Below, in pieces: positions 48,501 through 59,047 of a stretch of 64,000 bases of DNA. How positions within the stretch are numbered: the stretch's first letter is position 1; each line of letters starts with the position of its first letter. This DNA comes from Tipula vernalis. Lineage: Eukaryota > Arthropoda > Insecta > Diptera > Tipulidae. Below the pieces are notes generated by a model that saw only the letters and a program-made list of their open reading frames with translations, was not told where the DNA came from and ran no database searches. Both the position numbers and the translations under genes were made by a program. The stretch is from assembly GCA_958295665.1 (NCBI GenBank), contig OY282558.1, positions 184,552,015-184,616,014 on the forward strand, in the 5' to 3' direction.

Positions 48501-48545
48501 AACTCTATCTTTGACCTAAATGGAACTGCTGTGATTACGCACAAG
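45275..48545. repeat. Degenerate ~260-bp repeat series surrounding the minisatellite
   Basis: About five diverged units (45275-45430, then from about 47640, 47905, 48170 and 48420) share the order 'ttatttaa..aa' near a Gly/Pro-rich block, 'aggaactattta', 'aaaac(a/c)ca', 'caaa(t/c)gtg' and 'catttgatgctggaa'. They are too diverged for exact borders. Confidence 0.65.
45520..47535. repeat. Degenerate minisatellite, core TCAGAATTCGATATATCAT
   Basis: About 2 kb is made of roughly 20-25-bp units around TCAGAATTCG(A/T)TATATCAT, with many variants and length changes. The Tyr/Ile/Arg-rich frames that cross it are repeat translation. It sits inside the ~260-bp repeat series of the same element. Confidence 0.93.
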
Positions 48546-50264
48546 TTCCATTGAAATATATTTTCTGATTTAACCAATATATTTAATGATCACTGAATTA
48601 GTTGTAACACCTTCAAATTATTAATCAAATTGGCGGGTTAAAAACTTTTCTAGATGAGATTCTACCACGTCCATGTTTTGGAACCAGTCGTTGCCTCTAA
48701 ACCAATTTTAGGTAGCAATTTTTTTTAAATCGAATACAAACATATTTCGAGATTTAATAACGGTCCTGCTTTTTTAAGGCGATTTTTTCGGACTTCGCCC
48801 AGCTTTAGTCATTTATGACCTGGTTACCCTAGGTACCTAATGTCAATGACATTTCTTTAAATTGCACCAAAACATCTTCCCATTATGACAAACATGTTCC
48901 CATATTTAACGTGTCTGAATTTGGAATATCTGCCAAAATTCCGATGGTGAAAGTGAAAAGGTTTGGAACTAAAGTTGTTTTAAGATAAATTTTCCGTTTA
49001 CCACGTAAAATTTAGGTAAAAATAGTTAAAAATTAAAAATTTCACTTACGGTTTTACTGGTCGGTACTCTTCTCTACGATAAAAAATTAAAACTTCCAAA
49101 ACGATAATCTAAAAATATCTGTTATCTCGTGAAGAGTTGTGGCCGAGTTAAAAACTGTTTAGCTGGATACAGAGCTTAACGCTTTAATAGTAAAATAGAT
49201 AAAGAGCTAACAAAATTTATGGCTAAGGTCTAATTATCTTATTTCGTGTACACTCCCTTCTGTCTAGAAATACTCCCATGAAAATTTGAACGTACTTCGT
49301 TTAAAATTTTCAGAACGACAGCACTGTTCAGTAACATTTTCTGCGGTTTTAGTTCTAAATAAAAATAAAAAAAATTCTATTTATAATATATCACCTAGTT
49401 TAAACAAACTTACAATTTCTTTTGTTCTTCACCAACGGGATAACTAGACATTAAGAGATGGTGTCTGGTTGGAATTTTATCATTATTGAGATTTGCACGT
49501 CTAAAATAATTTATATTATTATAAAAATGTCTTTAAAGTACACAATATATCAACTTGCGTTTTATTTCGAACCAATTCAACTAATATGCGACCCCGTGAA
49601 GTCATATTGCAATTAGTCACATTGCATGAGTTGTATTTAAAAAACAATTTACTTAAATGGTTCTGGCGTTCCAATGCAAAAAATTACTTAAATAACCAAG
49701 CAAAATTCAGGTCTGAAAAAATATTTTTTGTTCTTTGTATTTTAACGTATGCACTTTTATTTTATTTTATTGATCTAAATTCATTTGTTCACTCACTTAT
49801 ATAAACAGCAGGCTCAAGAGCGACAAATAACACGTCGAACTTGCAACTCACGAATGGTTTTTTTTGTTTCGCTAAATAAATTCGTATAGAGTAATTCGTA
49901 TAGACAAACCGACGGTGAATCCCAATATTATATGCGCATTCTGCAGGTGCATGTAATATTGCTATGTTAATCTCTTTCTCTCTTTATACACAAATAGATT
50001 TATTTTAGTAGCTTGCACGTCTCGTCTTGATAGAAAATGCTATCAAAAACTTTTACGAAACATACTCGTTCGAGTATTAACCACACGAAGTACTTTGTTT
50101 TGTTCTTTATTCATCAGATACTATGATTGTGGTGATATTACTATAAAAATATAAATCATCAACAATTTTGCAAAACATAGTATATACACAACACGCTATG
50201 TTTTGTAAAATAATGTGTGGCATACTATGTTTTGTAAAAGCAATTTCATAAAAATGATGCACTC
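48546..50264. other. Non-coding part of the 11.7-kb element
   Basis: No supported gene. A + strand frame at 49586-49804 (72 residues, hydrophobic C-terminus) is unrecognised and probably chance. Subterminal motifs (AAAACATAGTAT and its inverse) appear from about 50040 on. Confidence 0.4.
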
Positions 50265-51968
50265 ATGCTGTGTGCCTCAGAAGACTTTTCAAACTAAACT
50301 TTTCAAATTTTGAAGCTTTCGCTATTTCCCCATAGATGCTAGATGAAAAGTCAATTTACGAGGTTACTTTTCGACGAATTTTCAATTTGTATGACGTACT
50401 GCTTAAAACATGTAGTATGCGTGTAAATGTAATGGCTGGTCTCCACTTGTATATTTTTCTCTTGACAAAAAATAAATGACAAACGGCTCGTGACATTTTT
50501 TTTACCACTACTAACATAAAGAATATAGCTAATTTTTCTCTTTGAGAAAAAGAAAAAAATTTGATTTTGGTTCGTTTTTCAAATAATACAATTTTTTCGC
50601 ATATTACTTTTGTATTCCACGATTTATTATTTATGTCTTATTTTAATGACACAAATTTTATTATATTTTGACCTAAAATTCATTAAAAGGACAAAATTTT
50701 GTGAAAAAAGAATGAAAATTTCATTTTATTTGTCAAAATATTCAACATGAAATGACATGAAATTGAGCATAAAATACAATTTATGCTCAAATATATTATA
50801 TATATTAAATATATTATAATTTATGCACAACGTCATGACAAAAATATTGAATATTCTGATCTTTTCCTCTCTTGACAAAATTTCAATGCGCATGCTCAAA
50901 TCCATTTTTGTGTATGTGTTTTGGAAAATGTACTAAAAATTGTCATGAGGAAAAAAATGGACTAGATTTTTTTTGTCAAGAGAAAAATACGAAAGTGGAA
51001 ACCAGCCATGATTGAAAAACAAAAAATTTTCAGTTCCAGCGATTTAAAAAAAATCGCCCGTCATCGATTTTCATTATTCCAAATGCATTTCCCACAATGC
51101 TTCGTGCTTTGCTATGCATAACGTTAAAGTTTCTTTCTACTGCGGTTAAGTTGCCTTTTCTTACGAACGATGTGATAATAGCTACCGGGTCTAATGAACA
51201 TTTGTATTCACTGTCACCTAATAAAAATAATCCATGAGGTGGGAATGTTTGTTTGCGATATAATTGACTATTCCGTTGGACTCTTTGGTCATGTACAGAA
51301 CCCGAGTATCCACAACAAATATTAATAAATTTACCAGAACTGTCGCATACTGCCATTAAATTAATGATCTGCGGTACAACAATTTGTATGTGGTATATAG
51401 CACTTAACGCTTTCGAAAATATTGAAGTGGCCAATTGTCGATTAAATTGTTCGCCGATAAGACTATATGAATTTAACTTGGCAATTTGACTAACTTTGGT
51501 GCGAGCTTTACAAACATCCAGAATTTTGTGAACAATTGTTCTCACAGAATATCTTGATATATTGAAAATTATACCAGTGACTCTATAGCCCGCTCCCACT
51601 GGCCAGGCAATATAGAAACACGGAATTTTATTTAAAATTTGAAACCTTTAAAAGTTTTATGTTGAGCGAAGAGACCGCAAATTTTATTAAGCGAATTAGC
51701 AGACACTCAAGTTTTTGCGGATATAAGCATTATCATTAGCAAATATATGCTTGTACATTTCAGTTTTGTTATACTATAGTTCCTTGTTACAATAAAATAA
51801 AAATAATACTATAACAAACCTTCACAAATTAAATATACATATAAAACGTTTAGTTTGGTATAAGGCACAGTTGAATACTTTTAACCTAGTGACATCTATT
51901 TAAATATTGCATGAATTACTGGGTCTCACAAAAGCTTAGTTTGAAAAGTCTTCTGAGGCACACAGCAT
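50265..51968 (-). mobile_element. Harbinger H1 (PIF/Harbinger element)
   Basis: The ends are inverted repeats: left ATGCTGTGTGCCTCAGAAGA, right (reverse complement) identical over about 38 bases with one or two mismatches (AAACTAA(A/G)CTTTT). It contains a Harbinger transposase fragment on the minus strand. Related ends recur at 53598, 61330 and 63569. The 3-bp target duplication is not clear. Confidence 0.88.
51030..51599 (-). pseudogene. Harbinger H1 transposase (DDE_4 type), truncated
   Basis: The 189-residue frame carries 'AVCDSSGKFINICCGYSGSV' with the DxxGxF and G-S-V-H-D signature, 'FLLGDSEYKCSLDPVAI' (second Asp region) and 'VERNFNVMHSKARSIVGNAF' (the E-x-x-F-x-x-x-H/K-x-R/A pattern). 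The N-terminal third is missing or shifted and the C-terminus ends early. Harbinger elements also need a Myb-like second protein, which is not seen here. Confidence 0.85.
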
Positions 51969-52423
51969 TACTATAAAATGAGCACACACGTATCTCAAAA
52001 ACTAAAAGTGGTATACGAAAACGGATTACAGATTTGAAAAAAGCTTAAAATTTTAAGTCAGAATATCGATAATTTTTTTCAAAACATAGCAAAAGCCATT
52101 ACTATGTTTTATTATATCACGGGAGATTTAATATTATGTTTTAGTATACTGATTTGGTCTAAGTTCAAAGATTAAATGTTATTTAATATTTTTTTCTGTG
52201 ATTTTTAATTGCGTACGTTGACAGCGTATTTATTTATTGTTTATCAGCCTGCTTAATCTTATATTTCCCATTAAAATTTCCCATATAGTTAATCTCGCAT
52301 TACAATTTTCCGTTCGATTACATAAATGTACGGGAAATTGTAATGCGAGATTTTGTAATGCAAAATTTTGAAATGCGAGATTTTGAAATGCGAGATTTTG
52401 AAATGCGAGATTACATACCCAAC

Positions 52424-52540
52424 CCGTTAAATAGTATTAGGATATCGTCCACGTGTCTGTGCCAGCACCTGATTATTTGGTTTTTGTTGTTCGATTCAGT
52501 TTGACGATCCGGAGTTATTCTATAGAAAAGCAAATTTTGT
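52424..52540 (-). pseudogene. Penelope-like element, RT palm fragment
   Basis: The minus strand is open here and reads FYRITPDRQTES, then HRHVDDILILFNG. This is the Penelope RT catalytic box (VDD). Its last codons continue at 36773 after removal of MULE-1 and one copy of the 9-bp duplication. The piece is truncated upstream. Confidence 0.85.
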
Positions 52541-53597
52541 GTTTATTGTTTTAATACGTTAACGTATGTGCCTTTATCAAAAATGAAATGACAAAATATG
52601 GAAATGCGTGTAAAAGAATTCATCGGAATTTAAATGAATCAAACAAGCATTAAAATTCCTTAACTATAAAAACGTAGCAAATGCAATTCTACCCCATTTA
52701 AGCACTTGAGCAACAGTTTTAATGCTATTCATATTCAAAATGGACTCGAACGAAAACTATTTTTAATACGGAAACTTCCAAGTTATAATACGTTTGATGG
52801 AAATGTTGAATGTAAATTTGTTGAATGTGAGGGACTAACTGTATTATTTGACCAAAATGGTAGATTAGAATACGATTTCGAATTACAGTTAAAACACGAT
52901 GGATTTGATCAAAATTAGAGGGAAATCTAAAGGTAATAAAATTAGCTTCATTTCTGAATTGGACGTAATGATTGTAAATGGAATTTTAAGTAGAATTTTA
53001 AGGAATTTCTAAATCAAAGAAATGAAAAAATTCAGAATTCAAACATGAATTTTTGTAAAATATTTAGTGCTATTTACGTGAAAAAAGTCAACATACGTTT
53101 GTGAATTTCAATATATCGAATATAAAATCAGAATTTCGAAAAATCTGAATGAGAATTTGAATTCCCAAATGTAATTAACGTAACTAATTAATGTAGGAAC
53201 TTAAATTAGATTTAAAAATTTAAAAGTTGAATTAGAATTTTGAACTAGATTTGAACAATATCCTCTGTTTAGTATGAATCAAAATCTAATCGTACTTTTC
53301 AGCAGAAATTTTGTTATAAATGGAGTTTTAATTCCAATCTTTGAATAAAAATCCAACTAGGGCTTCTTGACTACATATTGAGTACATTTAAAAAATACTC
53401 TGGTTATAAATCCATAAATTTTCAGTTTGAAATTAAACAGATACAATTTTAATTGAGTTACAATGAACTACGACACCAACATTTTGAGTGACATTTAAAT
53501 AGAAAGTAACATTTTGCACGGAATTTAAAAAGTATAAATTGTTGTACAGTGGTTACTTGGATTAATCATTAATTTGGGAAGTTATGATGTGTGCCTC
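52541..53597. other. AT-rich stretch between the Penelope fragment and Harbinger H2
   Basis: No supported gene. A + strand frame of 70 residues at 52706-52918 is unrecognised. The DNA is rich in 'gaattt' and 'aaattc' words without clear periodicity. Confidence 0.4.
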
Positions 53598-53814
53598 GTG
53601 CTGTGTGCCTCAGAAGACTTTTCAAACTAATTTTTTCAAATTTTGAAGCTTTCGCTATTTCCTCATAGATGCTTGGTGAAAAGGCAGTTTACGAGGTTAC
53701 TTTTCGACGACTTTCCAATTTGTATGACATCCAGTTTAAAATACGTAGTCAGTAAAGCCCGGTACACATTGAGAACGAGTAACAAGAACGATATTCTCTT
53801 TTTTACCAAATTAT

Positions 53815-54080
53815 GTAACAAAATTATTAAAATAGTTAAAACTGTATGATTTTAATGAATGACAGTTAAAATATCGTGCATTTACTAAAAATAAAATTTA
53901 AAATATTAACAGTTTTAATACAAAATTTCGATTTATCATCGTAAATTAAAACGATAAAATGAAATTTTGTATTAAAACCGTTAAAATTTTAAATTTTATT
54001 TTTAGTAAATGCACGATATTTTAACTATTGTTAATTAAAATCATTAAAATCAACAGTTTTAATAATTTTAATAATTTTCT
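53815..54080. repeat. Foldback MITE (about 110-bp arms)
   Basis: Arms of roughly 53820-53935 and 53955-54075 are reverse complements, for example 'atcgtgcatttactaaaaat' against 'atttttagtaaatgcacgat', with a loop of about 20 bases. It is about 260 bp, AT-rich and non-coding, lying inside Harbinger H2. Confidence 0.85.
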
Positions 54081-54542
54081 TACATAAATCAGTTTATAAG
54101 CAATCGGTTTCTCATCGGTCAGCTCAATATCCATTTTTATGTTTGGACTTGGCGTTCTCTTCTCTGGATTTTAGTTTACTACCAATAATCGCATTCTATC
54201 CGCCACTTCACGATCATTAATTAATATGGTTTATGTTCAGCGGAAGTTCTACATGCTCAATCACCATTAAAACGTTTCCCGAAATGAATTTTCTCTACCC
54301 AATAAAAAGTCAACTGGCAGTTTTCCATCAGAAACTATGTGAATTCTAGTCTCATATACTTCATCCTCTATTTTTAGCTTTGAATTAAACCTATACCTGC
54401 GGTTGATACATCTCTGGACCCCGCACCATGGAATATTGTGCACTCCTCGCTAAATTCGCAAATGCCCGTTCCAATGAATTTTTTATGTGACATTAACTAA
54501 TGTCGCTTCCGGTATCAACTAGTGCACGGTATGAACTAGTTC
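54081..54542 (-). pseudogene. Gypsy-E protease and RT start, remnant
   Basis: The minus strand after the CTTT duplication gives SSYRALVDTGSDIS, then FIGTGICEFSEECTIFHGAG, and after stops 'KIEDEVYETRIHIVSDGKLP' and 'MDIELTDEKPIAYKLIYV', the usual protease-to-RT linker. The active-site triplet DTG is kept. Several stops are present. Confidence 0.78.
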
Positions 54543-54546
54543 CTTT

Positions 54547-54725
54547 TATAGGCGATGATTATTCTTTTTTTAGATTACTCGAAAACCACGTTTTAAATTT
54601 ATTTTTTTGTAGTTGGTACTATAATTATGAAATAATGCCATCTATTAAACAAGACTTAAACTAATCATTTAAAATTAGAACAAAAGTTTCGTTATTTTTT
54701 ATATAATGTTTCTAAAACTCTTACA
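54547..54725 (-). repeat. Gypsy-D 3' LTR (internally deleted)
   Basis: It matches the outer parts of the 5' LTR at 59048-59337: 'ggcgatgattattc', 'actcgaaaaccacg', 'aatgccatctattaaacaa' and the 'ctcttaca' end. About 110 bases are missing after 'cgttttaaat'. Confidence 0.9.
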
Positions 54726-54939
54726 GTTCGGTCATCCTGCAAGTCGATCGACCCCGATCTGGTCTTAAATTATACTGAATTCACACCAAAACTTTTGTTT
54801 TACAAGATTTAGGTTTAAACTTTAACTTATACTACTTATACAAAATTTTTTTTTTTTTTTTTTTTTTTATTTGTTTCGACTCGGCAAATTTCAAAACTTT
54901 AAATAGTTGTCACGTTGGTTTCAACTGAAAAATGAAATA

Positions 54940-56001
54940 TTAATACATGAACGTTAAACTATACAAAATTATCAAAATCGATCTGAACTGATCAAGCAAC
55001 ATCAATATACGGTTTAATTTTTGTAACATCAAAAACTCCCTTAAAAGGCCTGTTGGTGATCTGAAAACCACTGAGGTCTTCGACAACATATGATTATCAA
55101 GAACAACTGAAATTCTATATGGTCCTTTAAACTGAGGTATCAATTTTTTGTTTACGTTAGGAGTAGTATCCATATTTTGAATCATTATCAAATCATCTAC
55201 CTTATAAGTTTTAGCCGGTTTTCGCTTCTTGTTATAATATTCTTCATTATAATTTAGAATTTTCTCTATGTGTTCGGATGCCTCTTTTCTACGATCTGAC
55301 AATGATAAATAATCTGAACCGAGTTCAATTGAATCCAGGTACTCCGTCATTTTATCACTAACCGGACCCCTCTGATTCAATCCGTAAAGCAACATACTGG
55401 GCGTTTCTTTCGTTGAACTACTAATGGTATTGTTAAAAGCGAATTCAACTTGATCCAACACATTGTCCCAATCAACCTTTCGTTCTTTATCTACCAATTT
55501 AGATAACATTGGAGTCAATGATCTATGTACTCGCTCGACTTGACCGTTAGCACGAGGTGTTGACGTTGCTACCAGAATGTGCTGAATACAATTTTCTTGC
55601 ATAAAGAACTTGAAATCATTTGAAGTAAAATTACTTCCCCGATCACTGATTAACCTTTTTGGACGACTATAAAAGCGGAAATAATTACCTAAACTCTTAA
55701 TAGTATCTTTCGTATTAGTGGTTCTCGTTGGATAAAGGCGGACAAACTTCGTGAACGCATCTATTACTGATAAAATATATTTATTTTTCAGCTTGGTCGC
55801 ATTTAAAGGTCCGTAAAAATCTACATGAATGGTGTGAAATGGTTTGCATCCCTTAGGGATGGAGTGAAGGTATCCTTCTTTTCTTCCACTTCGAACAGAA
55901 TACGTAATACACTTAAGACAATTTCTTATGTAGTTTTTAACCTTTTCTCTCATACATGGAAACCAGTAATTTCGTGAAATAAACTCAATTGATTTGTCCA
56001 A
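54940..56001 (-). pseudogene. Gypsy-D integrase (separated from RT)
   Basis: The 353-residue open frame begins at the zinc finger (SIEFISRNYWFPCMREKVKN, C..C). The catalytic core has Asp in 'TIHVDFYGPL', Asp in 'LISDRGSNFTSNDF' and Glu in 'GQVERVHRSL', followed by the C-terminal 'FKGPYRISVVLDNH' segment. It reads well, but it is cut from the upstream pol frame by stops near 56010-56080, so it would not be made as part of Pol. Confidence 0.88.
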
Positions 56002-56076
56002 TCCAACATGATCTAACTTATCATGTGCATTAAGGATAATTTGACTCTCTAAAATTTCCGGTATATAAAATCTAAT

Positions 56077-56410
56077 TTACTTTGAGATTTTTCTATAAAC
56101 TAATCCATCACGAAGTTCATAGAATGGAATCTCCTTTACTTCTAACTCCAAACGCAAAGTTTCGAGTTTTGGATCTTTATATTGCAAGATCGCCATAGTC
56201 TGTTCAAAAGGGTTTTCCTCTACCACTAATATAGACTCAGATCTGCTTAGAGCATCTACGTGTTGCATACGAGCGTTACCTCTATGCTCTACTGAGTAGT
56301 CGAATTGTTGTAGCTCTATTGCGGAAACGAGCAATCCTAGGGTTGATTATTGTTTTATTTAGCGTAAGAGTCAATGCATTGCAGTCGGTAATCACCTTGA
56401 AGGGACGTCC
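56077..56410 (-). pseudogene. Gypsy-D RNase H remnant with a large deletion
   Basis: After the RT end (FVKDFGHIIY) the minus strand jumps to 'YGRPFKVITDCNALTLTLNK', then 'ELQQFDYSVEHRGN' and 'HVDALSRSES'. About 120 residues of the RT-RNase H connection, including the first RNase H Asp, are absent. This deletion disables the element. Confidence 0.85.
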
Positions 56411-56907
56411 ATATAAATAATGTGGCCAAAGTCTTTTACAAACTTCCTAAAATACGAACTCAGACCCAGAAATCGTTGCGTTTCTTTCATACTTTTTGGA
56501 GTCGGATAGTGATGAATTGCTTCCGTGTTTTTCTTGTTTGGTCGAATACCCTCTCGATTTACGCTGTAGCCCAAAAAATTAATTTCTCTATTTAATATTT
56601 GACACTTATCTAACCTCAGTTCTAGTAAATTATTTGAAAATAGAATAAGAACATCCCTTAAAATTTCACAATGCTCTTCAATAGTCTCCGTTGCAATTAG
56701 CAAATCATCTATATATACCACTATTTGATTTGACGAAATTAAATCCTGAAAAATTGTGGTTATGAACTTTTGAAATACTGGAGGGCCGTTTTTCAAACCA
56801 AAAGGCATTCTGACATACTCGAACTGCCCTATAGGTGTCACGAAACTAGTATACTTAACACTTTCTTCAGCCATATTAACGTGATGGAAACCCGACTTTA
56901 AATCCAA
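56392..56907 (-). pseudogene. Gypsy-D reverse transcriptase core
   Basis: It has 'MDLKSGFHHVNMAEES', 'RMPFGLKNGPPVFQKF' and the catalytic box 'IVVYIDDLLIATET', followed by 'FLGYSVNREGIRPN' and 'TQRFLGLSSYFRKFV'. It overlaps the upstream frame (which ends at 56898) in another phase, indicating one indel between two halves of RT. Confidence 0.88.
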
Positions 56908-58931
56908 CGTTGTAAACTTAAAAGATCCTCTATCACAGGTATAGGATAATTATCCCGAATGGTCACTTTATTTAACACGCGATAATCCACACATAATCGC
57001 TTTTCATGACCATTACGTTTATTTACTAATACAATTGGAGAACAATATGGAGAATCACTCCTTCTAATTACACCTTTTGCGACTAAATTCTGAAGAATTT
57101 CAGAAAGCACATCACGCTCTGCAAAGGATAGTCGACGAGGCACCGTATAAAAATATTCATTTGAAGTCAATTCAATCTTCATTTGAAACTTTGTTTCTGG
57201 CTCAAACGGCTTACCGCTCTCGAAATAATTTTTTACAAAAATATCCAATATTTTTAATTTAGTATCATAATCTACACTTGCATCAATTAGCAAAGTCTCC
57301 ACACAATTCACATTTTCCTCATTAACCGAAATATTGAGAATTTCCTTTTCAAAATTATCTTCTACATTATTTAAATTTAATTGAACTTCAAGTTCGCCTA
57401 TCTTAACTTTAGTATCGCATAGTTTTAAAAAATCCTGACCGATTATCATGTCATGCGACATAGTACCATCCGATACTACAAACAAATCTATTTTATACAA
57501 ATTATCGTCACAAACTACATTTAAATTCACTTTGCCCAGAATATTTAATCGACTATGGTTGATTCCAGAATATTCACCACATGATTCAGCAAGAAAATCA
57601 AAAGAATTATTCGGAACAATATTAGCTTTTATAATGCTTATAGGGCTTCCGGTATCAACCAACGGCGAAATATTTATACATCTATTGTTTTTAAAAAATA
57701 ATTTTAAATTAACAAATATACCTGTAGATAACATCTCACAACTGCTCGATGGCGCATTAATCGATTTAGATTCCTCCGTACATAAATACAATCTTTCATT
57801 CGTATTTTGAACTGTTGTCGGTTGAGTGTCTCCCATTTTTTTAATATCACGTGAGTGTTGATGTCCACTTGCTGTTACATTTCTTGATGGACATTCCATC
57901 ATACGATGACCTAATTGTCCACACGACATACATGATCCATAAAGCCTTTTTGGTTTACTACAGTTGATCGACACATGACCAAGTTTACCACAATTGTAGC
58001 ACGATGTTTGACGATGTTTATGATTGTTAAAATAACTATTAGTTTTTGAATTGTCGTCTGATTTAGTAACTGCTGACATATTTGGTTTTTGTTTATTAAA
58101 TGAGATACCCCGTTCCTTGTCCGTAATATTCCGCATCGCACTAAATAGATCTTCCCTGTTTTGGAAACACTGCATCTTAGCTTGTGTCTGAAGATTTACA
58201 TTGTCCATTCCCGTTATGATGTAATCTATCAATTTACTTTCCTCCATATCCAAATGATTCGCCAATACTATTTTGTCTTGATAATACATATAAAACTCCT
58301 CGCACGATCTCCACTTGCGTTGTTCGAATTTACGCCTTTGATCTAATTTGCTTGGACGTGCATCGTACATCTTACTCATTTCTTCCATTATCCCCTGTAA
58401 ACCATAAGTTATGTATTCTGGTTTAGAGTGGAACCACTCTGCTGCTTTACCACTGAATTTATTTATCACTTCTATTTTAAATTCTTCGGCATCGGGGTCA
58501 TATGTGTTCAGAATCAATTGTACTTTGGTTGGAAAAGTTTGATATTTATCGTTCTCACCACTAAATACCGGTAATAAATTTCCCAATTTGTTTGTTGAAA
58601 TTAACTTATTTCTGTTTGTTGACTCGTCACAAGACTCATGCGTATTGACACTATCACGTCTTTGATTTTCGATTACACCAACCGAATTGGTAAGTCGATT
58701 ATCCGGCTTTACATTAATTTTTTTCTCCATTATTTCCATCTGCATTTGTAAATTTGTCAAAATGGATTTAAGATCATTTTGCTCCTCGTTCATGCACTCG
58801 ATTAAGCTTTGTTGCAATTGCCATTTGTTGCCTTCTGCGTTCAAATTCTTTTGTTGTAACTGCTCAGTCAACTCCTCAACATTAAATTGTAGAATTTTAC
58901 CTAATGTTAGCGACATTTTATTTCCACGCAC
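56898..58931 (-). CDS. Gypsy-D Gag-protease-RT start, long open frame
   Basis: The 677-residue frame starts MRGNKMSLTLGKILQFNVEE. A coiled, acidic Gag part ('AEWFHSKPEYITYGLQGIME', 'EQRKWRSCEEFYMYYQDKI') is followed by two CCHC knuckles (CYNCGKLGHVSINC and CMSCGQLGHRMMEC, residues ~310-350). The protease DTG is in 'SPLVDTGSPISIIKA' (~430), then the RT N-terminus ('SPIVLVNKRNGHEKRLCVDY'). Gag and Pol are in one frame, unlike Gypsy-A. It ends by frameshift within RT. Confidence 0.88.
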   Translation of the reverse strand: MRGNKMSLTLGKILQFNVEELTEQLQQKNLNAEGNKWQLQQSLIECMNEEQNDLKSILTNLQMQMEIMEKKINVKPDNRLTNSVGVIENQRRDSVNTHESCDESTNRNKLISTNKLGNLLPVFSGENDKYQTFPTKVQLILNTYDPDAEEFKIEVINKFSGKAAEWFHSKPEYITYGLQGIMEEMSKMYDARPSKLDQRRKFEQRKWRSCEEFYMYYQDKIVLANHLDMEESKLIDYIITGMDNVNLQTQAKMQCFQNREDLFSAMRNITDKERGISFNKQKPNMSAVTKSDDNSKTNSYFNNHKHRQTSCYNCGKLGHVSINCSKPKRLYGSCMSCGQLGHRMMECPSRNVTASGHQHSRDIKKMGDTQPTTVQNTNERLYLCTEESKSINAPSSSCEMLSTGIFVNLKLFFKNNRCINISPLVDTGSPISIIKANIVPNNSFDFLAESCGEYSGINHSRLNILGKVNLNVVCDDNLYKIDLFVVSDGTMSHDMIIGQDFLKLCDTKVKIGELEVQLNLNNVEDNFEKEILNISVNEENVNCVETLLIDASVDYDTKLKILDIFVKNYFESGKPFEPETKFQMKIELTSNEYFYTVPRRLSFAERDVLSEILQNLVAKGVIRRSDSPYCSPIVLVNKRNGHEKRLCVDYRVLNKVTIRDNYPIPVIEDLLSLQRWI

Positions 58932-59047
58932 TTTCTTTTATTATTATTCCACGATTATCAAAACACTTGATATTCCTTTACAAATTATCTTCGCAATAAA
59001 TTCACCAATTAATTACGCACTGGATAAACTACCCCACATCTGATAAT

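Larger units (their letters stand above)
40400..52126 (-). mobile_element. 11.7-kb terminal-inverted-repeat element of unassigned type
   Basis: The ends are inverted repeats: left CTCCCGTGATATAACAAAAC, right (reverse complement) CTCCCGTGATATAATAAAAC. They are flanked by ATTT on both sides (40396-40399 and 52127-52130). Subterminal copies of an ACAAAACATAGTATG-like motif occur near both ends in both orientations (40590-40680 and 50030-50250). After removing the Tc1 and Harbinger insertions about 8.8 kb remains: one long gene of unfamiliar type (42402-44111), a 2-kb minisatellite and a ~260-bp degenerate repeat. The inverted ends and the residual MULE-1 length support the boundaries. The superfamily is not assigned. 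Confidence 0.75.
36774..52423 (-). mobile_element. MULE-1 with nested insertions (15.65 kb as found)
   Basis: It is flanked by the 9-bp duplication GTTAAATAG (36765-36773 and 52426-52434, the right-hand end sharing a base or two with the terminal CCC). Both ends consist of repeated units like AAAATCTCGCATT in inverted orientation (36790-36893 and 52290-52412), and the right end terminates in GGGTTGGGTAT as in MULE-2. Subtracting MULE-2 and the 11.7-kb element leaves about 1.96 kb, close to the MULE-2 length. The transposase is on the minus strand and is broken by both insertions and by decay. Confidence 0.88.

Noticed and set aside
49586..49804. 72-codon + strand frame with a hydrophobic end
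   Set aside because: No homology is recognised, length is within chance for this composition, and there are no supporting signals.
40400..52126. Polinton/Maverick identity for the large element
   Set aside because: No polymerase B, integrase, packaging ATPase or capsid-like frames are present.
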